A stretch of DNA of 64,000 nt from Komagataeibacter europaeus LMG 18890 (lineage in GTDB: Bacteria; Pseudomonadota; Alphaproteobacteria; Acetobacterales; Acetobacteraceae), in NCBI RefSeq assembly GCF_000285295.1, contig NZ_CADP01000005.1, forward strand, positions 1-64,000. Direction: 5' to 3'. Positions 37,278 to 46,803 of the stretch are shown piece after piece (the stretch's first letter is position 1; the number at the start of each line of letters is the position of its first letter). A program made the translations under genes and the position numbers. Under the pieces are notes generated by a model. It did not search any database and was not told where the DNA came from. It saw only the letters and a list, made by a program, of their open reading frames with translations.

Positions 37278-38483
37278 ATGATTTCCGCCCTGATGCCGAA
37301 TTACAATCGCGCCGACCTCGCCTTCGAGCGCGGCGAAGGTGCCTGGCTGTACACGGTGGACGGGCGACGATTCCTCGATTTCGGGTCCGGCATCGCCACC
37401 TCCTCGGTCGGGCACAACAACCCGCATCTTGTCGGCGCCATTACACAGCAGGCGCAGCGCGTGATGCATGTGTCCAACCTGTACCGCGTGCCGCAGGCCG
37501 AGCTTCTGGCGCAGCGGCTGGTGGCCAACAGCTTTGCCGACAGCGCCTTCTTCTGCAATTCCGGCGCGGAAGCCAACGAAGGCATGATCAAGATGATCCG
37601 CCGCGCGCAGGCCAAGTCCGGCCACCCCGAACGCACGCGCATCATCTGCTTCAACGGCGCGTTCCACGGGCGCACGCTGGCGACGCTGTCGGCCACGGGC
37701 AATCCCAAATACCTCGATGGGTTCGGCCCACGGGTGGAGGGATTCGACCATGTGCCGCTCAACAACATGAACGCCGTGCGTGACGCCATCGGGGCGGAGA
37801 CGGCGGGCATCATGATCGAGCCGGTGCAGGGCGAAAGTGGCATCCATGTCGCCACCCCGCGCTTCATGCGCGAACTGCGCGCGGTGTGTGACGAATTCGG
37901 CCTGTTCCTTGGCGTGGATGAAGTCCAGTGCGGCATGGGTCGCACGGGCCGCCTGTTCGCGTATGAATGGTCCGATATCACGCCTGACATCCTGTCCACC
38001 GCGAAGGGCATTGCCGGCGGCTTTCCCATGGGCGCGGTGCTGACCACCGAAACCATCGCCAGGCACATGACGCCCGGCAGCCACGGCACGACCTTTGGCG
38101 GCAGCCCGCTGGCCTGCGCCGCCGCGAATGCGGTGCTGGACATCCTGCTTGCCCCCGGCTTCCTTGAAGGGGTACGCGCACGGGCGGCCCAGCTGGATGC
38201 GGGTATCGACCAGCTATGCGCGACCTATCCGGATGTCTTTGCCAGCCGTCGCGGGCTGGGGCTGCTGATCGGCCTGAAGTGCAAGGCCGATGTGGCGCTG
38301 GTGCAGAATGCCGCCATCCATGAAGGCATGCTGAGTGTCACGGCGGGCGACAACGTGCTGCGCATGCTGCCGCCCCTGACCGTGACCGAGGCCGACTGCG
38401 CCAATGCCCTGTCCATGCTGGACCGCGCGGCCCAGCGGGTACGCGCCCATGTCGCCGCCGCCAGGCCGGAGAACGTGGCATGA
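37278..38483 (+). CDS. argD: Acetylornithine aminotransferase
   Basis: PLP aminotransferase making N-acetylornithine in arginine synthesis; many family members also serve lysine synthesis. The 401 residues contain FCNSGAEANEGMIK, FHGRTLATLSATG, the PLP-binding VDEVQCGMGRTG and the Schiff-base lysine in STAKGIAGGFPMG. The start is the ATG at 37278. Its stop overlaps argF in an ATGA, so argD-argF are translated together. Confidence 0.94.
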   Translation: MISALMPNYNRADLAFERGEGAWLYTVDGRRFLDFGSGIATSSVGHNNPHLVGAITQQAQRVMHVSNLYRVPQAELLAQRLVANSFADSAFFCNSGAEANEGMIKMIRRAQAKSGHPERTRIICFNGAFHGRTLATLSATGNPKYLDGFGPRVEGFDHVPLNNMNAVRDAIGAETAGIMIEPVQGESGIHVATPRFMRELRAVCDEFGLFLGVDEVQCGMGRTGRLFAYEWSDITPDILSTAKGIAGGFPMGAVLTTETIARHMTPGSHGTTFGGSPLACAAANAVLDILLAPGFLEGVRARAAQLDAGIDQLCATYPDVFASRRGLGLLIGLKCKADVALVQNAAIHEGMLSVTAGDNVLRMLPPLTVTEADCANALSMLDRAAQRVRAHVAAARPENVA

Positions 38484-39466
38484 ACGCGCTGCATAACCCC
38501 ACCCACGTGACCCCGCGCCATTTCCTTGACCTGCGTGACCTTGATCCCGCGACCCTGCGCGCGATCCTGGATGTCGCGGCCGGGATCAAGCGCATGCAGC
38601 ACCATCGCGCCCGCCCGCTACACCCGGCCCTGCCGGTGCATGGGCGCGCGCTTGGCCTCATGCTGTCCAAGCCGTCCACGCGCACCCGCGTCTCGTTCGA
38701 AGTGGGGATGCAGCAGCTGGGCGGGAACGTGATCCTGCTCTCCCCCGCCGACATGCAGCTGGGCCGGGGGGAAAGCATTGCCGATACCGCCCGCGTGCTG
38801 TCGCGTTTTGTTGACGCCATCGTGCTGCGCACCGGAAAGACGGAAAACCTGCGCCAGCTTGCCCGGTGGAGCAGCGTTCCCGTCATCAACGGCCTGACGC
38901 CGGATTCGCACCCGGTGCAGATCATGGCCGACATCATGACGTTCGAGGAACATCGCGGACCGATCAGGGGACGCACGCTGGCATGGGTGGGCGATGGCAA
39001 CAATGTCGCCACGTCCTTTATCGAGGCAGCGGCCCTGTTCGGCTTCCACCTGCGCCTGGCGACCCCCGCGACCCACGCGCCATCGGTCGCCGCCGTGGCG
39101 TGGGCGCGCGAACATGGGGCGGACATCACGGTCACGACCGATCCCGTGGCGGCCGTCAGGGGGGCGGATGCGGTCATTACCGATACATGGGTCAGCATGT
39201 CCGACAAGGAATCGGCACAGCGCATCAGCGCATTCGAGCCATACCGTGTCAATGCGGCCCTGATGGCCCATGCGGCGCCCGATGCCCTTTTCCTGCACTG
39301 CCTGCCTGCCCATATCGGGGAAGAGGTGACGGAAGACGTGTTTGAAGGCCCGCATTCCGTCGTGTTCGACGAGGCCGAAAATCGCCTGCATGCGCAGAAG
39401 GGCATCCTTGTCTGGGCGCTGTGTGGCGAAAACTGGCAGCAATATGGAAAGGAACCCACGGCATGA
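38480..39466 (+). CDS. argF: Ornithine carbamoyltransferase
   Basis: Makes citrulline from ornithine and carbamoyl phosphate. The 328 residues include the carbamoyl-phosphate loop SKPSTRTRVSFE, the HPVQIMAD motif and FLHCLPAH near the C-terminus, all typical of the biosynthetic enzyme. It overlaps argD by four bases and the next small gene by four bases. Confidence 0.95.
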   Translation: MNALHNPTHVTPRHFLDLRDLDPATLRAILDVAAGIKRMQHHRARPLHPALPVHGRALGLMLSKPSTRTRVSFEVGMQQLGGNVILLSPADMQLGRGESIADTARVLSRFVDAIVLRTGKTENLRQLARWSSVPVINGLTPDSHPVQIMADIMTFEEHRGPIRGRTLAWVGDGNNVATSFIEAAALFGFHLRLATPATHAPSVAAVAWAREHGADITVTTDPVAAVRGADAVITDTWVSMSDKESAQRISAFEPYRVNAALMAHAAPDALFLHCLPAHIGEEVTEDVFEGPHSVVFDEAENRLHAQKGILVWALCGENWQQYGKEPTA

Positions 39467-39783
39467 CCGGACCGGCCGAACAGCCCGCCCTGCCCTCCGC
39501 CACTGAAGATACGCCGGAAGTCCCCGGCTGGGCGGAAAAAAGCGTGCGCGATATCTTTGCCGCCCTGCCCGTCCTTGACACCCGCATTGACGCGGTGCGA
39601 GACGCCTATCTGGACTGCATTGCCGGCGCGGGCCGCACGGAAGACCTGGATATGGAACATGACCGCTGCCGCCAGCGCGCCATGACCACGCTGGAGGCGG
39701 ACGGGCTGCTGCCGTCCGGCCAGCTGAAGGACCTCGACCAGCGCCTCGCCGCGCTGGAGGCGGACATTACCGCCAATCTCTGA
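39463..39783 (+). CDS. Small conserved-looking protein between argF and hslO
   Basis: A 106-residue, acidic, mostly helical protein without signal peptide or membrane segment. I do not recognise its family. Its ATG overlaps the argF stop in an ATGA, strong evidence that it is a real gene. Features include WAEKSVRDIFAALPVLDTRI and a C-terminal LKDLDQRLAALEADI helix that could form a coiled coil. It lies 48 bases before hslO and is probably in the same operon. Confidence 0.65.
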   Translation: MTGPAEQPALPSATEDTPEVPGWAEKSVRDIFAALPVLDTRIDAVRDAYLDCIAGAGRTEDLDMEHDRCRQRAMTTLEADGLLPSGQLKDLDQRLAALEADITANL

Positions 39784-39831
39784 TGACCCACACCCCCGGC
39801 AACGGGGGCCGTGATGCTGCGGGTTTCTGCC

Positions 39832-40794
39832 ATGACTACCAATAATCCCTCCCCCGCCTTTCTGGACGCCAGCCGCCCCGACACGCCCGACCTGGTCGTG
39901 CCGCAGGGTGTCGTGCCGTTCTATCTGGACCACCGGCCAGTGCGCGGTCGTCTTGTGCGTCCCGGCGTGCTGACCGACACGCTGCTGACCCGCCATGACA
40001 ACCCCGATGCCGTGCTGCGGCTGGCGGGGGAAGCGCTGGCGCTGGTGGCGGCCTTTGCATCTTCGCTGAAGTTCAAGGGATCGTTTTCCCTGCAGGCCAA
40101 GGGCGATGGCCCGGTCAGCCTGCTGCTGGCCGACTGCACCGATTCCGGCGCGCTGCGTTTCCATGCCCGTTCGGATGACGAACAGGTGGCCGAACTGCTG
40201 AAAACCACGCCCAACCCGACCGCAAGCCAGCTGCTGGGCAAGGGTTACATTGCCTTCAGCGTCGATCAGGGGCCTGACACCGACATTCATCAGGGCATTG
40301 TCGAGATGAATGGCGAAAGCCTGTCGGAAATGGCCGCGCATTACTTCGCCACCAGCGAACAGCATGCCTGCTGGGTCAGGCTGTTCTGTGAGAAAACGCC
40401 CGCAGGCTGGCGTTCGGGCGCGCTGGTGATGGAAAAGATCGCCATGGATGGCGGCGTGGACAATGACATCACGACCGAAGACGGCGACGATGCGTGGGAA
40501 ACCGCCGTCACGCTGGCCACGACACTGACGGCGCGCGAGGTGCTGGATGACAGTCTTTCATCGGGGGACCTGCTGTACCGCCTGTTCCATGCCGAAGGGC
40601 TGATCGCGGGCCAGCCGCGCGCGCTGGCGTTTGGCTGCCGCTGTTCGCGCGCGCGCCTGTCGGGCATTCTGGAAACCTTCCCGCTGGATGACCTGGACCA
40701 CATGGCGCAGGATGGCACGATCACCATGAACTGCTCGTTCTGCAACCACAGCTTCCACTTCCAGCGTGACGAGATCGGCGGCAAGGCGGCCTGA
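39832..40794 (+). CDS. hslO: Redox-regulated chaperone Hsp33
   Basis: Cytoplasmic holdase switched on by oxidation. The 320 residues end in the zinc-binding switch: cysteines 269 and 271 (CRC) and 301 and 304 (CSFC). Loss of zinc and disulfide formation there activates the chaperone. The start at 39832 (MTTNNPS) is preferred to an ATG/GTG frame at 39811. Linkage of argF and hslO is common in alphaproteobacteria. Confidence 0.93.
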   Translation: MTTNNPSPAFLDASRPDTPDLVVPQGVVPFYLDHRPVRGRLVRPGVLTDTLLTRHDNPDAVLRLAGEALALVAAFASSLKFKGSFSLQAKGDGPVSLLLADCTDSGALRFHARSDDEQVAELLKTTPNPTASQLLGKGYIAFSVDQGPDTDIHQGIVEMNGESLSEMAAHYFATSEQHACWVRLFCEKTPAGWRSGALVMEKIAMDGGVDNDITTEDGDDAWETAVTLATTLTAREVLDDSLSSGDLLYRLFHAEGLIAGQPRALAFGCRCSRARLSGILETFPLDDLDHMAQDGTITMNCSFCNHSFHFQRDEIGGKAA

Positions 40795-40894
40795 TAGCGC
40801 CTGCCCCTGTTCCACCAGCGCGTACCATGGCACGCTTGCAGGCCTGATCTGACCTAACGCGCCGCGCGCGCATGCTGTTACCGGGATACAATCC

Positions 40895-41821
40895 ATGCGA
40901 CCGAACCGTTCGACGCTTTTTGCCCCTGCCCTGCGCCGCAGCCTGCGCGCAGCATTTGTGGCCAGCCTGCCGTTCATGACGCTGCCATTATGCGATCATG
41001 CCTACAGCCGCAGCCATCATAATGACGCCCCCACCACGTTCGAGGGACCGCAATATGGTGACGCCCAGCCGCTGAACCTGAATGTCGCGTCCATATCAAT
41101 CGTGGACCGGGGGCAGCCGGGGCTGGTGCCGGGCGACCTGTCAGGCCGCGCGCCCAACCCGCCCGACCAGCTTCTCAAGCAGATGGCGCATGACCGGCTG
41201 ATTGCCGCCGGCAGCGGGGGCGAAGGCGTTTTCACCATCGACCGGGCCTCCATCCTGCATGAGCCGGGCGGCATACTGGATGGGCAGCTGAACGTGCATC
41301 TGGACGTGACCTCGGCCGATGGCCGTCGCACGGGCTATGCCGTGGCCCAGGTGACCCGGTCCTATGATCCGAAGCGCAAGCACGGTAACAGCGACACGCC
41401 GGAAAACCTGAATACCCTCACCAACATGATGCTGGTGGACATGAGCCGGGAACTGGAAAACCAGATCCGCAACAATCTGGGCAACTGGCTGGTCACCGGA
41501 CAGGGACAGGTGCCCAGCGGCATCGTCGCGCAGCCACTGGACGGGAGCGAGGAACCACAGCCCGCCCCCACCACACAGGCCACACCCGCCCCGGACACCA
41601 GTACCATGACCATTGGCGGTGGACCGACCGACCTCCCGGCCGCAGCGCCTTCCACGCCCGCCCCGGCACCGGCGGCCCCCAGACCCGCGAATGAGGGACC
41701 GGACGCCATCTTCCCCAGCGGCTATCCATCCGATGACGGGGACAGCGCGACACCGGCGGCCACGCCGCAACTGCGTTCCCCCCCGCCGGGAAACCTGACG
41801 CTGCCGGGCAGCGCCAACTGA
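40895..41821 (+). CDS. Secreted protein of unknown function with proline/alanine-rich tail
   Basis: A 308-residue protein that I do not recognise. A signal peptide is likely (basic start, then AAFVASLPFMTLPLC, cleavage near AYS). The first two thirds look folded, with SIVDRGQPGLVPGDLSGRAPN and a helical MMLVDMSRELENQIRNNLGNWL region. The last 100 residues are low-complexity proline, alanine, threonine and serine, as in cell-wall-spanning or periplasmic linkers. It has no clear ribosome site. It is convergent with dsbD across a hairpin repeat. Confidence 0.65.
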   Translation: MRPNRSTLFAPALRRSLRAAFVASLPFMTLPLCDHAYSRSHHNDAPTTFEGPQYGDAQPLNLNVASISIVDRGQPGLVPGDLSGRAPNPPDQLLKQMAHDRLIAAGSGGEGVFTIDRASILHEPGGILDGQLNVHLDVTSADGRRTGYAVAQVTRSYDPKRKHGNSDTPENLNTLTNMMLVDMSRELENQIRNNLGNWLVTGQGQVPSGIVAQPLDGSEEPQPAPTTQATPAPDTSTMTIGGGPTDLPAAAPSTPAPAPAAPRPANEGPDAIFPSGYPSDDGDSATPAATPQLRSPPPGNLTLPGSAN

Positions 41822-41858
41822 TCTTTCCGCCCCCCTGTCCTGGGGGAGTATTTGAAAA

Positions 41859-41941
41859 TAAAGGTTTTCGGGTGCCGCCTTTTTTAAAAAGCGGCATTCT
41901 TTCGAAGCTTTTTGAAAAAGGCTTCACCAAAAACTTTTGTG
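41859..41941 (-). repeat. Dispersed hairpin repeat, full copy
   Basis: Read on the - strand: outer arm AAAAGTTTTTGGTG, hairpin 1 GAAGCCTTTTTCAAAAAGCTTC, spacer GAAAGAAT, hairpin 2 (GCCGCTTTTT with AAAAAAGGCGGC) and second outer arm ACCCGAAAACC. It fills the gap between the convergent secreted-protein gene and dsbD and ends next to the dsbD stop. Confidence 0.85.
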
Positions 41942-41942
41942 C

Positions 41943-44054
41943 TTATTTTCCTTCTGGCGCGGTCATGCGCAGGACAAGGCCGGGGGTCAGGATTTCCGGC
42001 AGGATCACCTCCGCCCCATGGGCCGGGTAATAGGCATAGAACGGCACGCCATCGCGCCCATGCTCATGCAGGAAGGCAGTAATGGCTGCATCCCGCAGGG
42101 TCCAGTCCCCCTTCATGTAAACGATCCCGCGCCGGGCGAAGGCATCCTGCACCGCACGGGTGGACAGGGCCACGCGTTCATTGACCAGGCATGAAATGCA
42201 CCATGCCGCCGTCATGTCCACAAAGACCGGACGGCCCTGCCGCCGCAGTTCCGCCAGACGGGTGGGGGAGAAAGCGGAACTGCCATCCATCACCCGGTCG
42301 GTGCCCCGGCTGCGGTCATGCACGCTGGCGGGCGGCAGCACGCCGCCGCCAACAAACGCCACCAGCAGGGTCAGGATCGCAATGGCACGATACAGTCCCG
42401 CGCGACCTTCCATGGCGTCACGCAGGTCCATCATGCTGGCCCGGCGCAGGCACCAGCATCCCACCAGCACCAGCACCAGCCCCGCCGCCAGCAGGCCCAG
42501 CGCATCCATGCAGCCTTCCAGCTTCGCCACCCATGCCAGCCACACGCATGTGCCCAGCACTGGCAGGGCCAGCAGGTTACGCACGGTTTCCATCCACCGG
42601 CCCGGCTGTGGCAGCCAGCCCAAAAGCCCCGGCATGCACGCCAGCAGCAGGTATGGGGCGGCAAGCCCGCACCCAAGCGCCACGAAAACCAGCAGCCCCA
42701 CCACCGGCGGGGCGGCCAGCGCGCCTGCCACCGCCGCCCCCATGAACGGCGCAGTGCAGGGCGAGGCAAGGACAACCGCCAGCACCCCGGTCAGAAAGTC
42801 ACCCGCATGCGCGGGCAGCCCATCCCCCAGCCCCATCAACCGTAGGCCGATGGTAAAGAAACCCAGCAGATTCAGGGCAACGGCGAACAGCAGCAGGCAG
42901 ATCGCGATGACAAAGCCGGTGGACTGGAACTGGAACCCCCATCCCGCCTGCTGGCCCGCCACGCGCAGGGCGGCAATCGCCCCCCCCAGCACAACGAACG
43001 ATCCGACCACACCCGCCGTATAGGCCCCGGCCCCGGCAAGGGCCGCCCTGCGTTCGCCACGCGCCATGCGTTCCAGCGACAGCACCTTCATCGCCAGCAC
43101 TGGAAAGACACAGGGCATGAGATTCAGGATCATTCCCCCTACAAACGCCATGCCAACCAGCCATCCGACATGCACGACCCCGCCGGGCGGGGCTGCCACG
43201 GATGGCGGTGCCAGCACGCGCACATCCCCCAACGCTGGCCGGACCGACAGCCCGCGTTCCCGCCCCATGGGATCACGCAGCACCACGATACCGGACAGGC
43301 CCGCCCCGTCATGGAAAACCGGCCCCGGTTTCAGCACCAGTTGCACGACCCCGTCGCCCACCGTCACACCCTGCGGCGCGTCCTGATCGATCGCGCCCGC
43401 CACTTCGGGCATGAACCACGCATCCTTCACCGCATCCGGTGACAGGCCACGCCCCTCGAGTTGCAGGACCCCGGCGGACGAAACACGCGCCGCAAAGGGG
43501 GAGGCAACCGGCCTGTCGGCGGCAGCACGCGCGAAGGCTGCGGCCTCGACCGATGGCTGTGCCTCGCCCCGTGGCAGGGTCAGGCTGAAGCTGCCATTTT
43601 CAGGCACGCAGACTTCGGCACAGACCAGCCACTCCGCCCTGGCGTTCAGTGTGACCGGGCCGTCTCCCGCCCCCGCCACCGGGATCAGCGTAACCGGCAG
43701 CAGCACATCACCGGTATAGGCATAGGAGGTCAGCGGCCCGTCATGCAGCACGCGCGGCGTGGGCCATTCGATGGTGCCGGCCTGCCCGGTCGCCCCGCCT
43801 TCTGCCGTGACAGCCAGCGTCGGCGCATCCCCCGCATCACCGGGGTTGAGCCAGTAGGTATGCCACCCCGGCGCAAGCCGCAGGCGCAGCCCCACATGCA
43901 GGGGCCTGCCGGGCATGTACGCATCGTCATCCGTGACCAGGGTTACGGTGGCGCGGGGGGAAATCACGGCGTCGCTCTGCGCGGCGCGGGCCGGGGGCAG
44001 GACGGTCACCAGCATGCACAGGATGGACATAAGCCACAGGAAGGGCACCGGCAT
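41943..44054 (-). CDS. dsbD: Thiol:disulfide interchange protein DsbD-like (ScsB type)
   Basis: Inner-membrane electron carrier passing reducing power from cytoplasmic thioredoxin to the periplasm. The 703 residues comprise a signal peptide, a periplasmic N-terminal domain with a cysteine pair (ICAEVCVPE in VCAEVC), a membrane domain with cysteines in LMPCVFP and SPCTAPF, and a C-terminal thioredoxin-like domain with CISC at about 622. All three redox pairs are present. The start at 44054 (MPVPFLW) gives a good signal peptide; the frame runs up to 44099. The long N-terminal domain resembles ScsB as much as DsbD. Confidence 0.88.
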   Translation of the reverse strand: MPVPFLWLMSILCMLVTVLPPARAAQSDAVISPRATVTLVTDDDAYMPGRPLHVGLRLRLAPGWHTYWLNPGDAGDAPTLAVTAEGGATGQAGTIEWPTPRVLHDGPLTSYAYTGDVLLPVTLIPVAGAGDGPVTLNARAEWLVCAEVCVPENGSFSLTLPRGEAQPSVEAAAFARAAADRPVASPFAARVSSAGVLQLEGRGLSPDAVKDAWFMPEVAGAIDQDAPQGVTVGDGVVQLVLKPGPVFHDGAGLSGIVVLRDPMGRERGLSVRPALGDVRVLAPPSVAAPPGGVVHVGWLVGMAFVGGMILNLMPCVFPVLAMKVLSLERMARGERRAALAGAGAYTAGVVGSFVVLGGAIAALRVAGQQAGWGFQFQSTGFVIAICLLLFAVALNLLGFFTIGLRLMGLGDGLPAHAGDFLTGVLAVVLASPCTAPFMGAAVAGALAAPPVVGLLVFVALGCGLAAPYLLLACMPGLLGWLPQPGRWMETVRNLLALPVLGTCVWLAWVAKLEGCMDALGLLAAGLVLVLVGCWCLRRASMMDLRDAMEGRAGLYRAIAILTLLVAFVGGGVLPPASVHDRSRGTDRVMDGSSAFSPTRLAELRRQGRPVFVDMTAAWCISCLVNERVALSTRAVQDAFARRGIVYMKGDWTLRDAAITAFLHEHGRDGVPFYAYYPAHGAEVILPEILTPGLVLRMTAPEGK

Positions 44055-44145
44055 TACTCCGCCAGAACAGGATGAAGGAAAAACGCGCCCGTGTACCATG
44101 CCAAGGATTGCCCCACCACCATGCCGGACGCCATAAGATCAGGAT

Positions 44146-46704
44146 ATGGCCTTAGACCCGACCTTGCAAAACCGCCTCGACACCCTTCTGTCCGAAAACG
44201 GCAACGCACTGCCTGTCGCCGCTGCCCTGCCACTGCTGCAGGCCGCGCTGGCGCGCACGTCCAACGCCGTCCTGGTCGCGCCACCCGGTGCGGGCAAGAC
44301 CACGCTGGTCCCGCTGACGCTGCTGGACGCGCCGTGGCGTGGGGACGGGCGGATCGTGATGCTGGAACCCCGCAGGCTGGCCACCCGCGCGGCCGCCATG
44401 CGCATGTCAGGGCTTATGGGCGAACAGCCGGGCGGGCTGGTGGGCTACCGCACCCGGCTTGATGGCGCGACATCGGAACGCACGCGCATCGAGGTGATTA
44501 CCGAAGGGCTGCTGGTGCGCCGCCTGCTGTCCGACCCCACGCTGGATGGGGTGGCGTGCGTGATTTTTGACGAAATCCACGAACGTTCGGTCGATGCGGA
44601 TGCCGCCCTTGCCTTCTGTCTCGACCTGCAACGCAGCCTGCGGCCTGAACTACGGCTGGTCGCCATGTCCGCCACCATGGATGGCGCGGCGCTGGCGCAG
44701 CGCATGCATGCCGAACTGGTGGAAAGCGAAGGCCGGATGTTTCCCGTGGAGATCCGCCACGCCACCCGCGACCTGGTCCACCGCCGCGACCTGCCCGACG
44801 CCATGGCCGCCGCCATCCGTAGCGCCGTGGCGCAGGACCCCGGCGATGTGCTGGCCTTCCTGCCCGGTGTGGCCGAAATCCACCGCACGCGTGGCCTGCT
44901 GGACGGAATCGCGGCGGATGTCCTGCCGCTCTATGGTGAACTGCCCCCTGCCGAGCAGGATCGCGCCCTTACCCCCCACCCCGACGGACGCAGGCGGGTG
45001 ATCCTGTCCACCTCCATTGCCGAAACCTCCCTGACCGTGCCGGGCGTGCGCATTGTGGTTGACGGTGGCTTTCGCCGCGTGCCCCGGCTGGATGTCGGCA
45101 CGGGGCTTACGCGACTCGACACGGTGCGGATTTCGCGTGCGGCGGCCAACCAGCGCGCGGGCCGCGCGGGGCGTGTCGCCCCCGGCATCGCCATACGGTT
45201 GTGGACGGAAATGACCGCGCGCGCCATGCCGCCACATGACCAGCCGGAAATGATGGAGGCCGAACTGACCGGCCTGCGTCTGGATACGGCGGCGTGGCAG
45301 GACGCGATGGGCACGGCGCCCGCCGACCTGCCCTTTCCCGACACGCCCCCCAATGGCGCGTTCGAAGCTGGGCGCAGCCTGCTGCAGGCACTGGGCGCGC
45401 TGGATGATGACGCCCGCATCACGCGCGAGGGCACGCGCATGGCCGCCCTTGGCGCGCATCCCCGCCTTGCCGCCATGATGCTGGCCGCCCGCACCCCTGC
45501 CGAGCGGGCCATGGCCGCCGACATCGCCGCCCTGCTGGAGGAACGCGACCCGCTGCGTCCCCGCCGTCCCGCCGGTGGTAGCCGGGGCGCGCCGCCAGCG
45601 GCCCCTGCGGATATCCGCCTGCGTCTGGACCTGCTGGCCGGTGGCGACCACCCCGATGCCGACCGCGCGGCGCTGTCACGTATCCGCCATGCCGCCCGGC
45701 AGTATCGCAGGCGGCTGGGGCTGGGGCGTGACATTCCCGCCAGCGGCGATCCTGCCGCCCTGATTGCCGCCGCCTTCCCCGACCGGGTGGCGCAGTCCCG
45801 TGGGGATGCCGGGTCGTTCCGCCTGGCCGGTGGCGGCAGCGCGCGCCTGTCCAAAACGGATGAACTTGCGCGGTGCAGCCTGCTGGCGGTGGCGGGCATG
45901 CATGTGCGCAAGGCGGCCGAAATCTGCCTGGCCGCCCCGCTGGACCGCGACGCGCTGCCCGACAGCCTGCTGGCGCGGGCGCGTGAACAGGTTGAAACCA
46001 CGCTGGATACCACGACGGGCAACGTGCTGGCCCGGCGCAGGCTGCGGCTGGGCAACCTTGTGCTGCGGGACCGCACGGTCACCGCCAGTCCTGACGAGGT
46101 CTGCGCCCTGCTGTGCGCACAGGCGGCACAGAACCTGGCCGCGACATTTACATGGCATGACGCCTGCCGGCAGTTGCAGGCCCGCGTGGACCTGGCGCGC
46201 ACCCGGCTGGACCGTCCGGACCTGCCCGACCTGTCGGATGAGGCGCTGGCCCGGACCACCGAAAGCTGGCTGGCCCCATGGCTTGCGGGGGTGAACCGCC
46301 TGTCGGCGCTGGCGGAAATGGACCTGCTGGCCATGCTGCGCGCCACGATGGACCACGCCGCGCTGAAATGGCTGGACCGCATGCTGCCTACCAATCTGGA
46401 CCTGCCGGGCGGGCGGGCCGCGATCGACTACCTGCAGCCCGTGCCGGTGGCGGCGGCACGGGCGCAGACCTTCTATGGCGTGACACGGACGCCCACCATT
46501 GCCGATGACCGGGTGGACCTGCGGATCGCCCTGCTGTCCCCGGCTGGCAGGCCACAGGCCATCACCGCCGACCTGGCCGGTTTCTGGGCCGGGTCATGGG
46601 CGGACATGCGCCGTGACATGCGCGGCCGTTACCCCCGCCATGACTGGCCTGAAAACCCCGCCACGGCCAGCCCCCCACCGCCACGCCCGCGGCGCACGCC
46701 ATAA
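44146..46704 (+). CDS. hrpB: ATP-dependent helicase HrpB
   Basis: DEAH-family RNA helicase-like protein, 852 residues. Motif I is APPGAGKTT at about 47, motif II is DEIHERSVD at about 141, motif III is SATMDG and motif VI is QRAGRAGR. The C-terminal HrpB-specific domain is complete. The physiological role in alphaproteobacteria is not established. The gene diverges from dsbD and is followed by the protease and two-component cluster. Confidence 0.92.
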   Translation: MALDPTLQNRLDTLLSENGNALPVAAALPLLQAALARTSNAVLVAPPGAGKTTLVPLTLLDAPWRGDGRIVMLEPRRLATRAAAMRMSGLMGEQPGGLVGYRTRLDGATSERTRIEVITEGLLVRRLLSDPTLDGVACVIFDEIHERSVDADAALAFCLDLQRSLRPELRLVAMSATMDGAALAQRMHAELVESEGRMFPVEIRHATRDLVHRRDLPDAMAAAIRSAVAQDPGDVLAFLPGVAEIHRTRGLLDGIAADVLPLYGELPPAEQDRALTPHPDGRRRVILSTSIAETSLTVPGVRIVVDGGFRRVPRLDVGTGLTRLDTVRISRAAANQRAGRAGRVAPGIAIRLWTEMTARAMPPHDQPEMMEAELTGLRLDTAAWQDAMGTAPADLPFPDTPPNGAFEAGRSLLQALGALDDDARITREGTRMAALGAHPRLAAMMLAARTPAERAMAADIAALLEERDPLRPRRPAGGSRGAPPAAPADIRLRLDLLAGGDHPDADRAALSRIRHAARQYRRRLGLGRDIPASGDPAALIAAAFPDRVAQSRGDAGSFRLAGGGSARLSKTDELARCSLLAVAGMHVRKAAEICLAAPLDRDALPDSLLARAREQVETTLDTTTGNVLARRRLRLGNLVLRDRTVTASPDEVCALLCAQAAQNLAATFTWHDACRQLQARVDLARTRLDRPDLPDLSDEALARTTESWLAPWLAGVNRLSALAEMDLLAMLRATMDHAALKWLDRMLPTNLDLPGGRAAIDYLQPVPVAAARAQTFYGVTRTPTIADDRVDLRIALLSPAGRPQAITADLAGFWAGSWADMRRDMRGRYPRHDWPENPATASPPPPRPRRTP

Positions 46705-46803
46705 AACTGCGGACATTCGCGCCGATGATGCCATGCAGCCATGGCATTGCCGCTTTTTTCAGATAACATGCATGACTATGAACCCTCCTTCGCCCCGCCC
46801 TGC

